DNA from: Spirosoma endbachense
GTDB taxonomy: Bacteria; Bacteroidota; Bacteroidia; Cytophagales; Spirosomataceae
Assembly: GCF_010233585.1 (NCBI RefSeq)
Contig: NZ_CP045997.1
Location: 3,063,779 to 3,127,778 of the forward strand
Direction of reading: 5' to 3'
DNA: 64,000 bases
Shown here: piece after piece, positions 26,563 through 34,812 of the stretch
How the letters are laid out: each line of letters begins with the position of its first letter
Position numbering within the stretch: the stretch's first letter is position 1
Position numbers and translations under genes: made by a program
Notes under the pieces: model-generated
Told to the model about the DNA's origin: nothing
Databases searched by the model: none
Seen by the model: only the letters and a program-made list of their open reading frames with translations

Positions 26563-27612
26563 TCAACTTACAACCTCGGATTTACCCGGTTTCGCATACT
26601 TCTCCAGCATCGGTGTAATGAGTTTTTCAGAAAAACCAGCCAGAAACGCAAAAAACATCTCGACAAATGATAACGTTTGACAGGCCGGACAATCCCCGAC
26701 CTGTTTGCAATCGACACATCCATTGCCGACAGAATTGATGAGTTCAGGGTTGAAAAAATTGGTTTGGAGGATCAAATAAATGACTAATCCTGCACCTGGT
26801 CCAATCAATAGGCGTTGTAGAGCACCCTGATTACCAAGGTATAAAAGAGGAGTCGACGTACTGGATTCGTACTGACGGCTGGCCAGACTAAACATTGCTC
26901 CGAGTAAACCCAGAAACTCAACAAATACCAGATTGGTCCAGGGTCCAATAACCGGAACAAATACTGACTCGGCATAAGTCGTCAGTAGCGCATAGACAAT
27001 GGTAAACCCAATCACTAAACCGCCGAATCCCCATAGAATTCGTCTTAGATTACGGTGATAGAGTCCCAGTCGGTAATATTGATCGTTGGTTGCTTCATCT
27101 AACACTTCAGCCGCTTTCAAGACGATTGTCAGCAGGCTTTGCTTCGCAAGTTTCGGCTCAGCTTTCTTTTTATCAGGTTCTGCTGCTCGTTCACGAAAGG
27201 CTTCATACTTAAACCCTATTGTATTGCCTTTCTTTTCGCCTAACAACGACTCAACCAGTTCGAGTCGCCAACCTTTTAGCTTGCTGGTACGCTCCAGGAA
27301 AATCTGGTGTGCTTTTTCCAGCAATCCTTCTTCTGTCAGGTCATTTATTTCCAGCCGGTTCGCCGACTTAATATACCGCCAGGCCAGTTCAAGGTTTTTT
27401 GCCTCATATGATTTAACAGCCAATGAAAACAACCCGCGAGCCATGATATACCACGTATTGTCAGGCATATCAGGATTTATATTTTGCTTAATTATAAGCC
27501 GAAGGCGAAGTTGTGCCAGTTCGTCGAGCAGTCGAATTTTAGGGAAGTATTTAGCCATTAGCCATTTGTTCTGAATTTTAGGTATTTCCGGCAATTCATC
27601 TAAACTGTTCAT
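26563..27612 (-). CDS. Membrane protein of unknown function with helical N-domain and Cys4 motif
   Basis: A 349-residue protein I do not recognise. Residues 1-180 are soluble and strongly helical, with a possible TPR-like hairpin around 55-90 and a charged Lys/Glu linker at 140-160. Four hydrophobic segments follow at about 192-213, 222-244, 267-285 and 315-337. Between the last two sits CVDCKQVGDCPAC, a CX2CX5CX2C cluster (residues 299-311) that could bind zinc or be redox active. The last segment (FFAFLAGFSEKLITPML) resembles the terminal helix of other uncharacterised bacterial membrane proteins. The gene is monocistronic, with hairpins on both sides. Confidence 0.7.
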   Translation of the reverse strand: MNSLDELPEIPKIQNKWLMAKYFPKIRLLDELAQLRLRLIIKQNINPDMPDNTWYIMARGLFSLAVKSYEAKNLELAWRYIKSANRLEINDLTEEGLLEKAHQIFLERTSKLKGWRLELVESLLGEKKGNTIGFKYEAFRERAAEPDKKKAEPKLAKQSLLTIVLKAAEVLDEATNDQYYRLGLYHRNLRRILWGFGGLVIGFTIVYALLTTYAESVFVPVIGPWTNLVFVEFLGLLGAMFSLASRQYESSTSTPLLYLGNQGALQRLLIGPGAGLVIYLILQTNFFNPELINSVGNGCVDCKQVGDCPACQTLSFVEMFFAFLAGFSEKLITPMLEKYAKPGKSEVVS

Positions 27613-27651
27613 ATTATTTGGTGGGGAATAGTTATCAAAAAATATATGATT

Positions 27652-27703
27652 TGCCCGTTATCAATACTGCACAAAACAGAGTTGTCAGCATTGATAACGG
27701 GCA
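27652..27703 (-). terminator. Hairpin terminator downstream of the SDR/NTF2-like cluster
   Basis: An 18-bp stem with one mismatch (27652-27669 and 27686-27703; arm TGCCCGTTATCAATACTG) and a 16-base loop. It lies 3' of the gene ending at 27781 and upstream of the membrane protein gene. Confidence 0.65.
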
Positions 27704-27780
27704 GATAACATCATTAGAGCATCAACTTAAAAGCACAACTCCTGCACAAAAATCGGGGACAGGAATTAGTTACCTATGTC

Positions 27781-28602
27781 TTATTTCGCGACCAGTACGG
27801 TTACGTTCACGATTTTCCATTCTTCATTCATTCGTTCCAGATAGCGTTCTTCTACACTGTGCCGGATCGTTCCATCCGGGCGAGTGTTATACTGATCGAA
27901 GATGACAAAAGCGGAGCCACCATTGACCCGAATCAGGTAGTTTTCGCGGGTTACTTTGTCTTTGCTCGGTTCACCCGGTTTAGTGGCGGCTTCAGTTATT
28001 AATTTTCGATACTCATCGCCCACCATTTTAGTAACTACGTTTCCCAGATCACTCCCTATCCGCGAGGCATATTTTGTGTCGGCCCAATGGCTTAGATACG
28101 TTTTAAAATCGCGGGCATACACGGCCGCCGTTAATCCTTCAAGGACTTTTTTGATAGCAGCTTCGTCGTCGGCAACCGGTGGCACAAAAGGCCGGTGCTG
28201 AGCCGATACCAGTTTCCAGGTATTCCCTTTCTCGTTGGTAAAAACGTAGGTAAAAAGCTCTCGAATACTGTATGGATTTCCGCTGCTTTTTACGGCATAC
28301 ATATGGGTTAGCAAGCCCGTTGCAACACCAGTCTGGCCATATTGGCGAACATTAACGGCCGCATAGTCTCGTTTGAGTTGTTGCAAGCGGTCGTAGATAG
28401 CCAGTGTACCGTTTACATCCTCAATTGTAGAACCCAGAAACTGGAAATCAGGTGCCGTTTCGGTTTTCAGAAACTTAATCGGGTCCTTATCGTAGCGAGC
28501 CATTAAATCATCGAAGGTCACCTTCGTAAAAGTGGCTTGCCCATAACTGGTCGAGCCAAAGGCCAGCAGTAGACTGAAAAGGAATGGCTTGATGGCTTTC
28601 AT
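27781..28602 (-). CDS. Secreted protein with two NTF2-like (SnoaL/DUF4440-type) domains
   Basis: A 273-residue protein with a signal peptide (MKAIKPFLFSLLLAFGSTSY, cleaved near GQA). Two NTF2-like units follow. The first runs over about residues 30-140, with FLGSTIEDVNGTLAIYDRLQ and a terminal WKLVSAQHRPFVPP strand. The second runs over about 145-270, with AAIKKVLEGLTAAVYARDF and a terminal WKIVNVTVLV strand. This fold is used for small-molecule binding, isomerisation or as a scaffold, and no catalytic set is clear. The gene starts 7 bases after the SDR gene and is the last of the cluster. Confidence 0.75.
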   Translation of the reverse strand: MKAIKPFLFSLLLAFGSTSYGQATFTKVTFDDLMARYDKDPIKFLKTETAPDFQFLGSTIEDVNGTLAIYDRLQQLKRDYAAVNVRQYGQTGVATGLLTHMYAVKSSGNPYSIRELFTYVFTNEKGNTWKLVSAQHRPFVPPVADDEAAIKKVLEGLTAAVYARDFKTYLSHWADTKYASRIGSDLGNVVTKMVGDEYRKLITEAATKPGEPSKDKVTRENYLIRVNGGSAFVIFDQYNTRPDGTIRHSVEERYLERMNEEWKIVNVTVLVAK

Positions 28603-28609
28603 GGATGAT

Positions 28610-29485
28610 TTAGTTTACGGGGTACAAATACGGTCGAACGTCCATGCCCATTTGCCCCATGCCTGCAATCCAGGATTCATCGTCAATACCTGCGGAAGCA
28701 ATCCAGTCCTCGTCTGTAAGGGATGCCCGCCAGCCCAGCAAAACAGGCCCATCTGCTCCGGTTGGATGCCGGAATATACTGCCCTCCCCAGTCACGATAG
28801 CCTCAACAACTTCGGCAACCATTGAAGCCGGTACATGATTGGCGGCCGACGTTTTTAAATAGGCCAGTAAACGCGCCTGATTGGGGTAATTTGTGTTGGC
28901 CGGCATCGTTTCTAACTTGTCGATAATGGGCGTATCAATAACCCCCGGCTGAATCAGAGCTACCCGAATACCAAATTGGCCCACTTCTCCTGCAAGGCAC
29001 TCACTGAGCGCTTCGACAGCCGCTTTTGAGGCACAATAAGCACTATGAAACGGGCTATAAAGCCGACCTGCCACCGACGAGATATTAATAATACATCCTT
29101 GCCGACGCTCACGCATTGACGGCAGCACCGCCTGAATGCAGCGCAACGTACCGAAGTAGTTCGTTTGCATGGTATCCTGAAATACGCTCAGTGGGACTTC
29201 CTCGACCGGGCCAGTCGGCCCAATGCCTGCATTGTTGACCAATACATCAATCTGGCCTGCCTGCGCCAGTACCTGATCGACCGTCGTCTGAACCGATTCG
29301 TCAGAATCTACGTCCATCGGCAAAATGACAATTGGCAGGTTGTTTTGCTCAGCGAGTTGAGCCAGCTCGGGCGAACGGTTCGGGTTTCGCATGGTAGCAT
29401 ATACGGTGTGGCCAGTACGCGCCATATATTCGGCAGTAGCCAGGCCGATACCGGTGCTACAACCCGTAATTAAAATGATTGCCAT
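28610..29485 (-). CDS. Short-chain dehydrogenase/reductase
   Basis: A 291-residue classical SDR. The nucleotide-binding TGCSTGIG is at residues 7-14, the MDVD acidic position near 57-60 and NNAG at 84-87. The catalytic Ser137, Tyr150 and Lys154 are present (ISSVAG, YCASK). It is close to the group that reduces carbonyls or oxidises secondary alcohols with NADP(H). It lies in a minus-strand cluster with an EthD-like protein and an aldehyde dehydrogenase upstream, and an NTF2-like protein 7 bases downstream. A role in oxidising an alcohol or aldehyde compound is likely but unspecified. Confidence 0.9.
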   Translation of the reverse strand: MAIILITGCSTGIGLATAEYMARTGHTVYATMRNPNRSPELAQLAEQNNLPIVILPMDVDSDESVQTTVDQVLAQAGQIDVLVNNAGIGPTGPVEEVPLSVFQDTMQTNYFGTLRCIQAVLPSMRERRQGCIINISSVAGRLYSPFHSAYCASKAAVEALSECLAGEVGQFGIRVALIQPGVIDTPIIDKLETMPANTNYPNQARLLAYLKTSAANHVPASMVAEVVEAIVTGEGSIFRHPTGADGPVLLGWRASLTDEDWIASAGIDDESWIAGMGQMGMDVRPYLYPVN

Positions 29486-29526
29486 AAGAAAAAGGAATTT
29501 AGGAAAGTACGTTTAAGGGTGGGGTA

Positions 29527-29838
29527 TCATACTCCGCGACTGATCTGGAGTACTGGCTGTACATCCGTAAAATTGGGGATATCGGCCAGGAGCGAGGGGG
29601 CATGAACGGCCAAAGCCGCCTGCAACACCTCAACAGTTGGAAAGTTGAGCCGGGCAATTATTGTAAAAGCCGGTAGAGTGTCGGGCGCTCCTCCCGCCAG
29701 GCCCTCTTCGAGTTCAACACTTACCAACCCAACTGGAGTGAGCGTGTCGCGCACAAACGGTGTATGCGTGTTCAGGTAGTAGTCCAGATCGAACCGACTA
29801 TCAGCCGTTTTTGGGTAAAGAATTGTGGCACTAATCAT
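29527..29838 (-). CDS. EthD-family protein
   Basis: A 103-residue dimeric alpha/beta-barrel (ferredoxin-like) protein. The start MISATILYPKTADSRFDLDY with the YYLNTHTPFVRD motif is characteristic of EthD-domain proteins. These accompany degradation of ethers and other organics or act as small reductases of unknown detail. It sits 41 bases before the SDR gene and after the decayed frame at 29867-30067. Confidence 0.82.
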   Translation of the reverse strand: MISATILYPKTADSRFDLDYYLNTHTPFVRDTLTPVGLVSVELEEGLAGGAPDTLPAFTIIARLNFPTVEVLQAALAVHAPSLLADIPNFTDVQPVLQISRGV

Positions 29839-29866
29839 GAGTTTGGAAAGAGTTTATCAAAAAAGG

Positions 29867-30067
29867 CTATTGGTAATCAATTTTGGGGTGTTGACTGTTG
29901 GTAAACATCCATTTCCCGTCGAGACAGCGCAGGGTATTCGTAAAAGCATCTTTATAAATGCCCGTTTTCCCGTCGGCCGCTACCGCTGTCATGGAACTAA
30001 CTCCCGTTGCCATGCCCAAATCGCCCGATTGCGGAATCGTAAGACTCGTGCTATCAGCCGCGTACTT
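29867..30067 (-). pseudogene. Truncated frame, possibly the 3' remnant of an NTF2-like gene
   Basis: A minus-strand frame ending at 29867 encodes LTIPQSGDLGMATG, then AADGKTGIYKDAFTNTLRC and DGKWMFTN. The SGDLG...TG and DGKW steps look like the C-terminal half of an NTF2/ketosteroid-isomerase-like protein. A stop at 30068-30070 cuts the frame, and no start with the expected N-terminal helix is present. It fills the gap between the aldehyde dehydrogenase and EthD genes. The family assignment is tentative. Confidence 0.4.
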
Positions 30068-30123
30068 TCAGGCAATAGGTGGATTTATGATAGCTGGAAG
30101 CCTGGAGACTTTCAAGGGTAGGA

Positions 30124-31467
30124 TCAGAGTTGAAAAACGGGGCGCTGATTCGAGAAATCCAGAAAACCAAAATGCCCGTGTCCTCGACCGGTGCCGCTAT
30201 TACCCACTCCACCAAAGGGCAGAAATGGCGAGAAATAGTGCATGATCACGTGATTGACAACACTTCCGCCCGCCGTTGTGTTACTGATGACATGATCGGT
30301 GGCCGTTTTGTCCTGACCAAATACGTACAATGCCAGCGGGCGCTCACCCTGATTTACAAAATCAATTGCTTCGTCGATTGATTTATAGGTCAATACGGGT
30401 AGAACAGGGCCAAATATTTCCTCTTTCATGATCGCGTGATCGGCGGTTACGTCAGCCAGCAATGTAGGGGAAATGTAGTTTTCCGAAGCGTCTGTTTTAC
30501 CGCCCACAATCACATTAGCGCCCTTTTCAACGGCATCGTCGAGTAAGTTTTTTACCCGCCGATAGTGGCTATCGTTAACCATTCGGGCGTAGGCCGGGCT
30601 GGCAATACCGGGCCCATCAGCCCCATACATGGTTTCAATAGTCGCTTTCAGAGTGGCTAAAAACTCATCCTTACGAGCCTCCGATACGAATACATAATCG
30701 GGTGCAATGCAGGTCTGGCCGCAGTTAAAATATTTACCCCAGGCAATCTTTCCGGCAGCATCGGCCAGATTAGCCGAGTCATCAAGGATGGCTGGCGACT
30801 TACCACCTAATTCCAGGGTAACGGAAGCCAGATAGTTGGCGGCTGCTTTCATCACGATTTTACCAACTCGTGATCCTCCCGTATAGAAAATGTGGTGAAC
30901 CGGCAATTTGAGTAATTCGCTGGCTACCTCAACTCCACCTTCAACGACAACTACCTCGTTGGGCTCGAAAGCGGCCTCAACCACCTGTCGAATCACAGTC
31001 GACGTATGTGGTGTTAGCTCTGAGGGCTTCACAATAGCGGTGTTCCCGGCAGCAATGCAGGACACCAATGGTCGAAAAGTGAGCAGAACCGGGTAGTTCC
31101 AGGGAGTAATTAAAAGGCATACACCTTTGGGTTCATAAACTATTTTCGAGGTTGCCGCACTGCCGCCCATCACATCGGGCGTCGGTACCAGTTGCGACTC
31201 CATCCAGGTGGCCAGGCTCGCAATAGCAAAGTCAATTTCATCAATAATAGGACTTATTTCCAGTTCGGCCTCTGCCTTTGGCTTTTTAAAATCCTCAAAC
31301 AGCGCCTGCAGAATGGAGTCAGTATAGTCAATTAAGACCTGCTTAAATTTCTCCAGCCGCACCACCCGCTCGGCTGCCGTTGACCTTTTTAATTGCTGTG
31401 CTTTGCGTTGTTGCCGCCTGAACAGATCATCCAGATTGGTCGTAGGTTTGGTTAGTAGGGTTTCCAT
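30124..31467 (-). CDS. Aldehyde dehydrogenase (class 3-like)
   Basis: A 447-residue NAD(P)-dependent aldehyde dehydrogenase. The length fits the shorter class 3 / coniferyl aldehyde dehydrogenase group. The TPWNYP motif is at residues 121-126, Glu219 lies in VTLELGGKSP, and the catalytic Cys253 in NCGQTCIAPDYVFV. The EEIFGPVLPV block is also conserved. It oxidises aldehydes to acids. Class 3 members often handle fatty or aromatic aldehydes, which suits a detoxification or catabolic cluster with the SDR and EthD genes. It starts 50 bases after the 31518-31853 gene. Confidence 0.92.
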   Translation of the reverse strand: METLLTKPTTNLDDLFRRQQRKAQQLKRSTAAERVVRLEKFKQVLIDYTDSILQALFEDFKKPKAEAELEISPIIDEIDFAIASLATWMESQLVPTPDVMGGSAATSKIVYEPKGVCLLITPWNYPVLLTFRPLVSCIAAGNTAIVKPSELTPHTSTVIRQVVEAAFEPNEVVVVEGGVEVASELLKLPVHHIFYTGGSRVGKIVMKAAANYLASVTLELGGKSPAILDDSANLADAAGKIAWGKYFNCGQTCIAPDYVFVSEARKDEFLATLKATIETMYGADGPGIASPAYARMVNDSHYRRVKNLLDDAVEKGANVIVGGKTDASENYISPTLLADVTADHAIMKEEIFGPVLPVLTYKSIDEAIDFVNQGERPLALYVFGQDKTATDHVISNTTAGGSVVNHVIMHYFSPFLPFGGVGNSGTGRGHGHFGFLDFSNQRPVFQL

Positions 31468-31517
31468 GAGGTTTAGAAAAAGGATGATTGGACTTATGAA
31501 TTAATTTGATCGGGTAA

Positions 31518-31853
31518 CTATAGTCCGATAGAGTGTCCCAGTACATCAGGCGGAGCCATCAGTGGCCCTCGGGCATTGATCTGCTCAAAGTAATCATACC
31601 ACCCCACCGACCGAACCATTTTCTCAAACGTCTCGGCAAATTCAAGGTTTGGCATACGATAGGCGCCTATGTAGGTGTAATCACCCCGCATATCGGTTAC
31701 TGCATCATTGATTGACCAGCCGATGATCTCGAGCCCCTGCTCAACTAATCCACCGATAACCGGGCCAAGCGGTTCAAAGTAAGCAGCCCGTTCGGCTGTT
31801 GAGAGATCAAGCCACGCCTGTTTGGGCTTCCAGAGTTCTACAAAGAGATACAT
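31518..31853 (-). CDS. Conserved small protein of unknown function
   Basis: A 111-residue soluble protein starting MYLFVELWKPKQAWLDLS. It has a probable alpha/beta barrel pattern and a central EIIGWSINDAVTDMRGDYTY segment. It resembles small proteins annotated only as DUF6616-like, though I am not sure of the number. It lies between the receiverless LuxR gene (21 bases upstream) and the aldehyde dehydrogenase (50 bases downstream), so it is probably part of the same transcript. Confidence 0.65.
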   Translation of the reverse strand: MYLFVELWKPKQAWLDLSTAERAAYFEPLGPVIGGLVEQGLEIIGWSINDAVTDMRGDYTYIGAYRMPNLEFAETFEKMVRSVGWYDYFEQINARGPLMAPPDVLGHSIGL

Positions 31854-31874
31854 GATAGTTTGTTTAGTTAAATC

Positions 31875-32099
31875 TTAATGAATCAATCCCAACCGTATGG
31901 CTTCCTTCATCAACCCAACCACCGACCGAACGCCCACTTTACGCAGCAGGTTTCGGCGGTGTGTTTCAACGGTCGGTACGCTAATTCCTAATTGAGTGGC
32001 AATCTGGCCAGTAGTCAGTTCGGCAGCAATCAGGTGCAGTACCTCCGTTTCGCGGATGGTCAGGAGCATAGCTTCTTTTGGAACAGAGAGGTGAAGCAA
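31875..32099 (-). CDS. Receiverless LuxR-type helix-turn-helix regulator
   Basis: A 74-residue protein that is essentially one GerE/LuxR helix-turn-helix (TIRETEVLHLIAAELTTGQI, then SVPTVETHRRNLLRKVGV). It closely resembles the DNA-binding domain of the full-length regulator at 34081-34743, sharing SVPTVETHRR.L..K.G..SVVG. No receiver domain is present and none is encoded upstream, so it is either a stand-alone regulator or a trimmed duplicate. It heads the minus-strand cluster and is divergent from the 7TM kinase gene. The start may be the internal Met (MLLTIRETEV). Confidence 0.8.
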   Translation of the reverse strand: MLHLSVPKEAMLLTIRETEVLHLIAAELTTGQIATQLGISVPTVETHRRNLLRKVGVRSVVGLMKEAIRLGLIH

Positions 32100-32216
32100 A
32101 GTTGACCCAATAAACCGACTTGATCTGTCAGGGTTTACAAGGATATTAGGTCATGGTTTTCCATGATTTTAAAGCCGCTGATTGTCAGCAAACACGCAAT
32201 ACGATAGCTTGCAGTT

Positions 32217-34115
32217 ATGATCCGAATCTGCCTGCTCCTGTTGTTAGTACCCGGCTGGCTGGCTGGACAGGCTCCGATGGATCCCATTGTATTGGACGAC
32301 AACACCCGGAGAATATACCCCTGGAGGAAAGGCCAGATTGCGTATTTGGAAGACACGTCACATCAACTCACGCTACAGCAGGTGCGTAGCCCAGACCATG
32401 CCCAGCAGTTTGTCAATAGTCGTCAGCATCGACCCAATTTTGGGTTCTCATCGTCCAGCTTCTGGCTCCGGTTTCAGGTTCGCCATCAAACAACCCGACC
32501 ATTGCAGTGGGTTGTTGATTGTTACTACCCGTTGCTGGATTCTGTAGATTGCTACCAGATAAATGAGCATACCGGAGCCGTTATGACGAAGCCAGGCGGA
32601 CGAATGCGCTTGTCGCGACTGCGTGATATCGATGCACATGAGCACGCCTTTCCACTTGAGATAGCTCCTGATCAGACTTATACCATTTACCTGCGCATTG
32701 CGGGAAACGGAGCCAAGGTCTTTAACCTTGCGATACTCGAAACCCACACCTTTTACACGAATTACCAAAAGGAAACCTGGATATGGGGTATTTCGCTGGG
32801 GTTTCTGCTCTGCGTGATTTTGTTACAGTTCACGTTTTTTGCCGTGACCCGTTCGCGCGATTTTCTGTTTTATGCCCTATATCTCGTAGCGTTTTTAGCC
32901 GTAGAAATTACCCGTGGTAACGGGCTCATTGGCGACCGCTACCTCTGGCCGAATCAACAATTCCTGAAACAAAATGGTCTGGTATTAGCCGCTCTACTCG
33001 CCATTTTCTTTGGATTACTTTTTTATGCCAACGGTCTGCGGCTACGGATTTATGCCCCGAATTGGGCCCGTGCCCTGTTACTGGGCAAACTAGTGGCATT
33101 AGGGCTCATTACTGGCTATCTAATTTCTCCGGGTTCACAAAATATCATCCTGCTCACGGTTGGGTTAGGTGTAGCAACCAATCTGCTCATCGTACCGGCC
33201 TGCCTGACGAGCCTGCGAAGAGGCTATTCTCCTGCCCGGTTTTACCTGCTGGCAACGGTCTCGTTTCTAATGGGGCTTGCCGCCACCGTATTGTGGTTAC
33301 TGGAAGTGCTCCCAAAAAACTTTATTACCAACAATGCCATCAATCTGGGAAGTGCTTTTGAGCAGCTTTTCTTTGCCCTGGCCATAGCCGACGACTACCG
33401 TCGAACCCGACACCAGCGTGAACAATCGCAGGGAGAACTGATTCTGGCACTGCAGTCGAAAAATGCCGAAATTTCGGCAGCTCTCCTTCAGGGGCAAACG
33501 CTTGAACGTAAGCGTGTTGCGGCCGACCTTCACGACACACTGGGAAGTACGCTTTCATCGTTGCGGTGGGCGCTGGAAGCGATCGACAAAACAAAACTGA
33601 CCCCGGCAGAGCAGGCCGTCTATGTGACACTTGACCAACAACTCAATCAGGCTTACACGGATGTTCGGCTACTTTCGCATAATCTTCTGCCCGACGAATT
33701 GGCCAAACAGGGCTTATCTGTCGCGCTGCCAATTCTGATCAATAAACTGAACCGGAATACGTCCGTTCGATTTGTTGTATCAATACCTGATCCCTATCAG
33801 CGACTTGCCCGTCAGACTGAATTTGAGCTGTATAGTATTTGCCTGGAGTTGTTCAACAACATACTCAAACATGCTAACGCAACAGAGGCTTGCCTGACGC
33901 TGACGCAATCAGGCGATATGATTTACCTAACCCTGGGTGATAATGGAACAGGATTAAATGAAAAACGTGAGGCTGGACAGGGATTGACAAACATTGCGGC
34001 TCGTGTGGAAGCACTGGGCGGTAGCTGGTTAATGGAGTCACTCCCCAATAAAGGAGTAACCCATCGAATTTCGGTACCAATTAATGGGCCAATCCATGCT
34101 TCATCGCAAATTTGA
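32217..34115 (+). CDS. 7TM-DISM sensor histidine kinase (HisKA_3)
   Basis: A 632-residue inner-membrane kinase. A signal peptide (residues 1-18) is followed by an extracellular 7TMR-DISMED2-like jelly-roll domain (about 35-165). Seven hydrophobic helices span about 187-395, then a short coiled coil and a HisKA_3 domain with phospho-acceptor His439 in RVAADLHDTLGS. The HATPase domain has the N box CLELFNNILKHANA and the G box DNGTGL. DISM domains are thought to sense carbohydrates or other small ligands. The last 35 bases overlap the 3' end of the convergent NarL-type regulator gene, its likely partner. Confidence 0.9.
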   Translation: MIRICLLLLLVPGWLAGQAPMDPIVLDDNTRRIYPWRKGQIAYLEDTSHQLTLQQVRSPDHAQQFVNSRQHRPNFGFSSSSFWLRFQVRHQTTRPLQWVVDCYYPLLDSVDCYQINEHTGAVMTKPGGRMRLSRLRDIDAHEHAFPLEIAPDQTYTIYLRIAGNGAKVFNLAILETHTFYTNYQKETWIWGISLGFLLCVILLQFTFFAVTRSRDFLFYALYLVAFLAVEITRGNGLIGDRYLWPNQQFLKQNGLVLAALLAIFFGLLFYANGLRLRIYAPNWARALLLGKLVALGLITGYLISPGSQNIILLTVGLGVATNLLIVPACLTSLRRGYSPARFYLLATVSFLMGLAATVLWLLEVLPKNFITNNAINLGSAFEQLFFALAIADDYRRTRHQREQSQGELILALQSKNAEISAALLQGQTLERKRVAADLHDTLGSTLSSLRWALEAIDKTKLTPAEQAVYVTLDQQLNQAYTDVRLLSHNLLPDELAKQGLSVALPILINKLNRNTSVRFVVSIPDPYQRLARQTEFELYSICLELFNNILKHANATEACLTLTQSGDMIYLTLGDNGTGLNEKREAGQGLTNIAARVEALGGSWLMESLPNKGVTHRISVPINGPIHASSQI

Positions 34116-34743
34116 CCATACCCACTACACTTTTAGCCCCCAGTTTCTGCATCAGATGTCTCCGATGCGTTTCAACGGTAGGAACACTAATAAAAAGACG
34201 ATCGGCGATTTGCTGGGTCGAACGCTCATCGGCAATAAGCGTTAATACTTCTATTTCACGATCGGTCAGTATAGCCAGTTCGTCAATCGGGTTGCTGCCA
34301 TTGGTATTAAAGGAGGCAAGTTGCCCGACAAGTTCAGGGCTAAAATAATGACCTTCATTCATCAATTGGTCAATTGCCCACTGAAGTTCATTGCGCCCTG
34401 TTCGCTTTAGAACATAACCCGACACACCCGCCCGAACGGCCTCCCGAATAGCGGTCGCATCTTCAGCCATTGTCAGTATCAGTATTTTCAGATCAGGATG
34501 ACGCAACCGAAGCGCCATTGTCAATTCCAGGCCCGATTGCCGGGGCATATGCAGATCGCAAATCAGAATATCAACGTCGTTCGTATCGACAAATGTTATT
34601 ACTTTCCGACTATCGCTAAGTGTTCCAACAACCTCCACACCAGGCATTTCCCGAAATAGCAATTGTAGGCTATCCAGCACGATCTGGTGATCGTCAACAA
34701 GCAACAGACGAGCGGTAGAAATTCTTGTATTTGTTCTCATCAT
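34081..34743 (-). CDS. NarL/FixJ-family response regulator
   Basis: A 220-residue regulator with an N-terminal receiver domain, phospho-acceptor Asp63 in LICDLHMPRQSG and acidic VDDH near residue 16. A C-terminal LuxR helix-turn-helix follows (LTDREIEVLTLIADERSTQQ, SVPTVETHRR). It is convergent with the 7TM kinase, and their coding ends overlap by 35 bases (34081-34115). It is the probable partner of that kinase and may also control the cluster headed by the paralogous HTH gene at 31875. Confidence 0.92.
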   Translation of the reverse strand: MMRTNTRISTARLLLVDDHQIVLDSLQLLFREMPGVEVVGTLSDSRKVITFVDTNDVDILICDLHMPRQSGLELTMALRLRHPDLKILILTMAEDATAIREAVRAGVSGYVLKRTGRNELQWAIDQLMNEGHYFSPELVGQLASFNTNGSNPIDELAILTDREIEVLTLIADERSTQQIADRLFISVPTVETHRRHLMQKLGAKSVVGMVKFAMKHGLAH

Positions 34744-34759
34744 GGTGGGATTATATAGA

Positions 34760-34767
34760 CAAAAATA
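34760..34767 (-). promoter_or_regulatory. Candidate -7 element of the NarL-type regulator gene
   Basis: The minus strand reads TATTTTTG, an exact TAnnTTTG match 16 bases upstream of the start codon, giving a very short leader of about 10 bases. No clear -33 element is seen. Confidence 0.42.
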
Positions 34768-34812
34768 GTCGGCCAGCTGACCCTTAATTGTAGAAATATG
34801 ACATTTATAACA

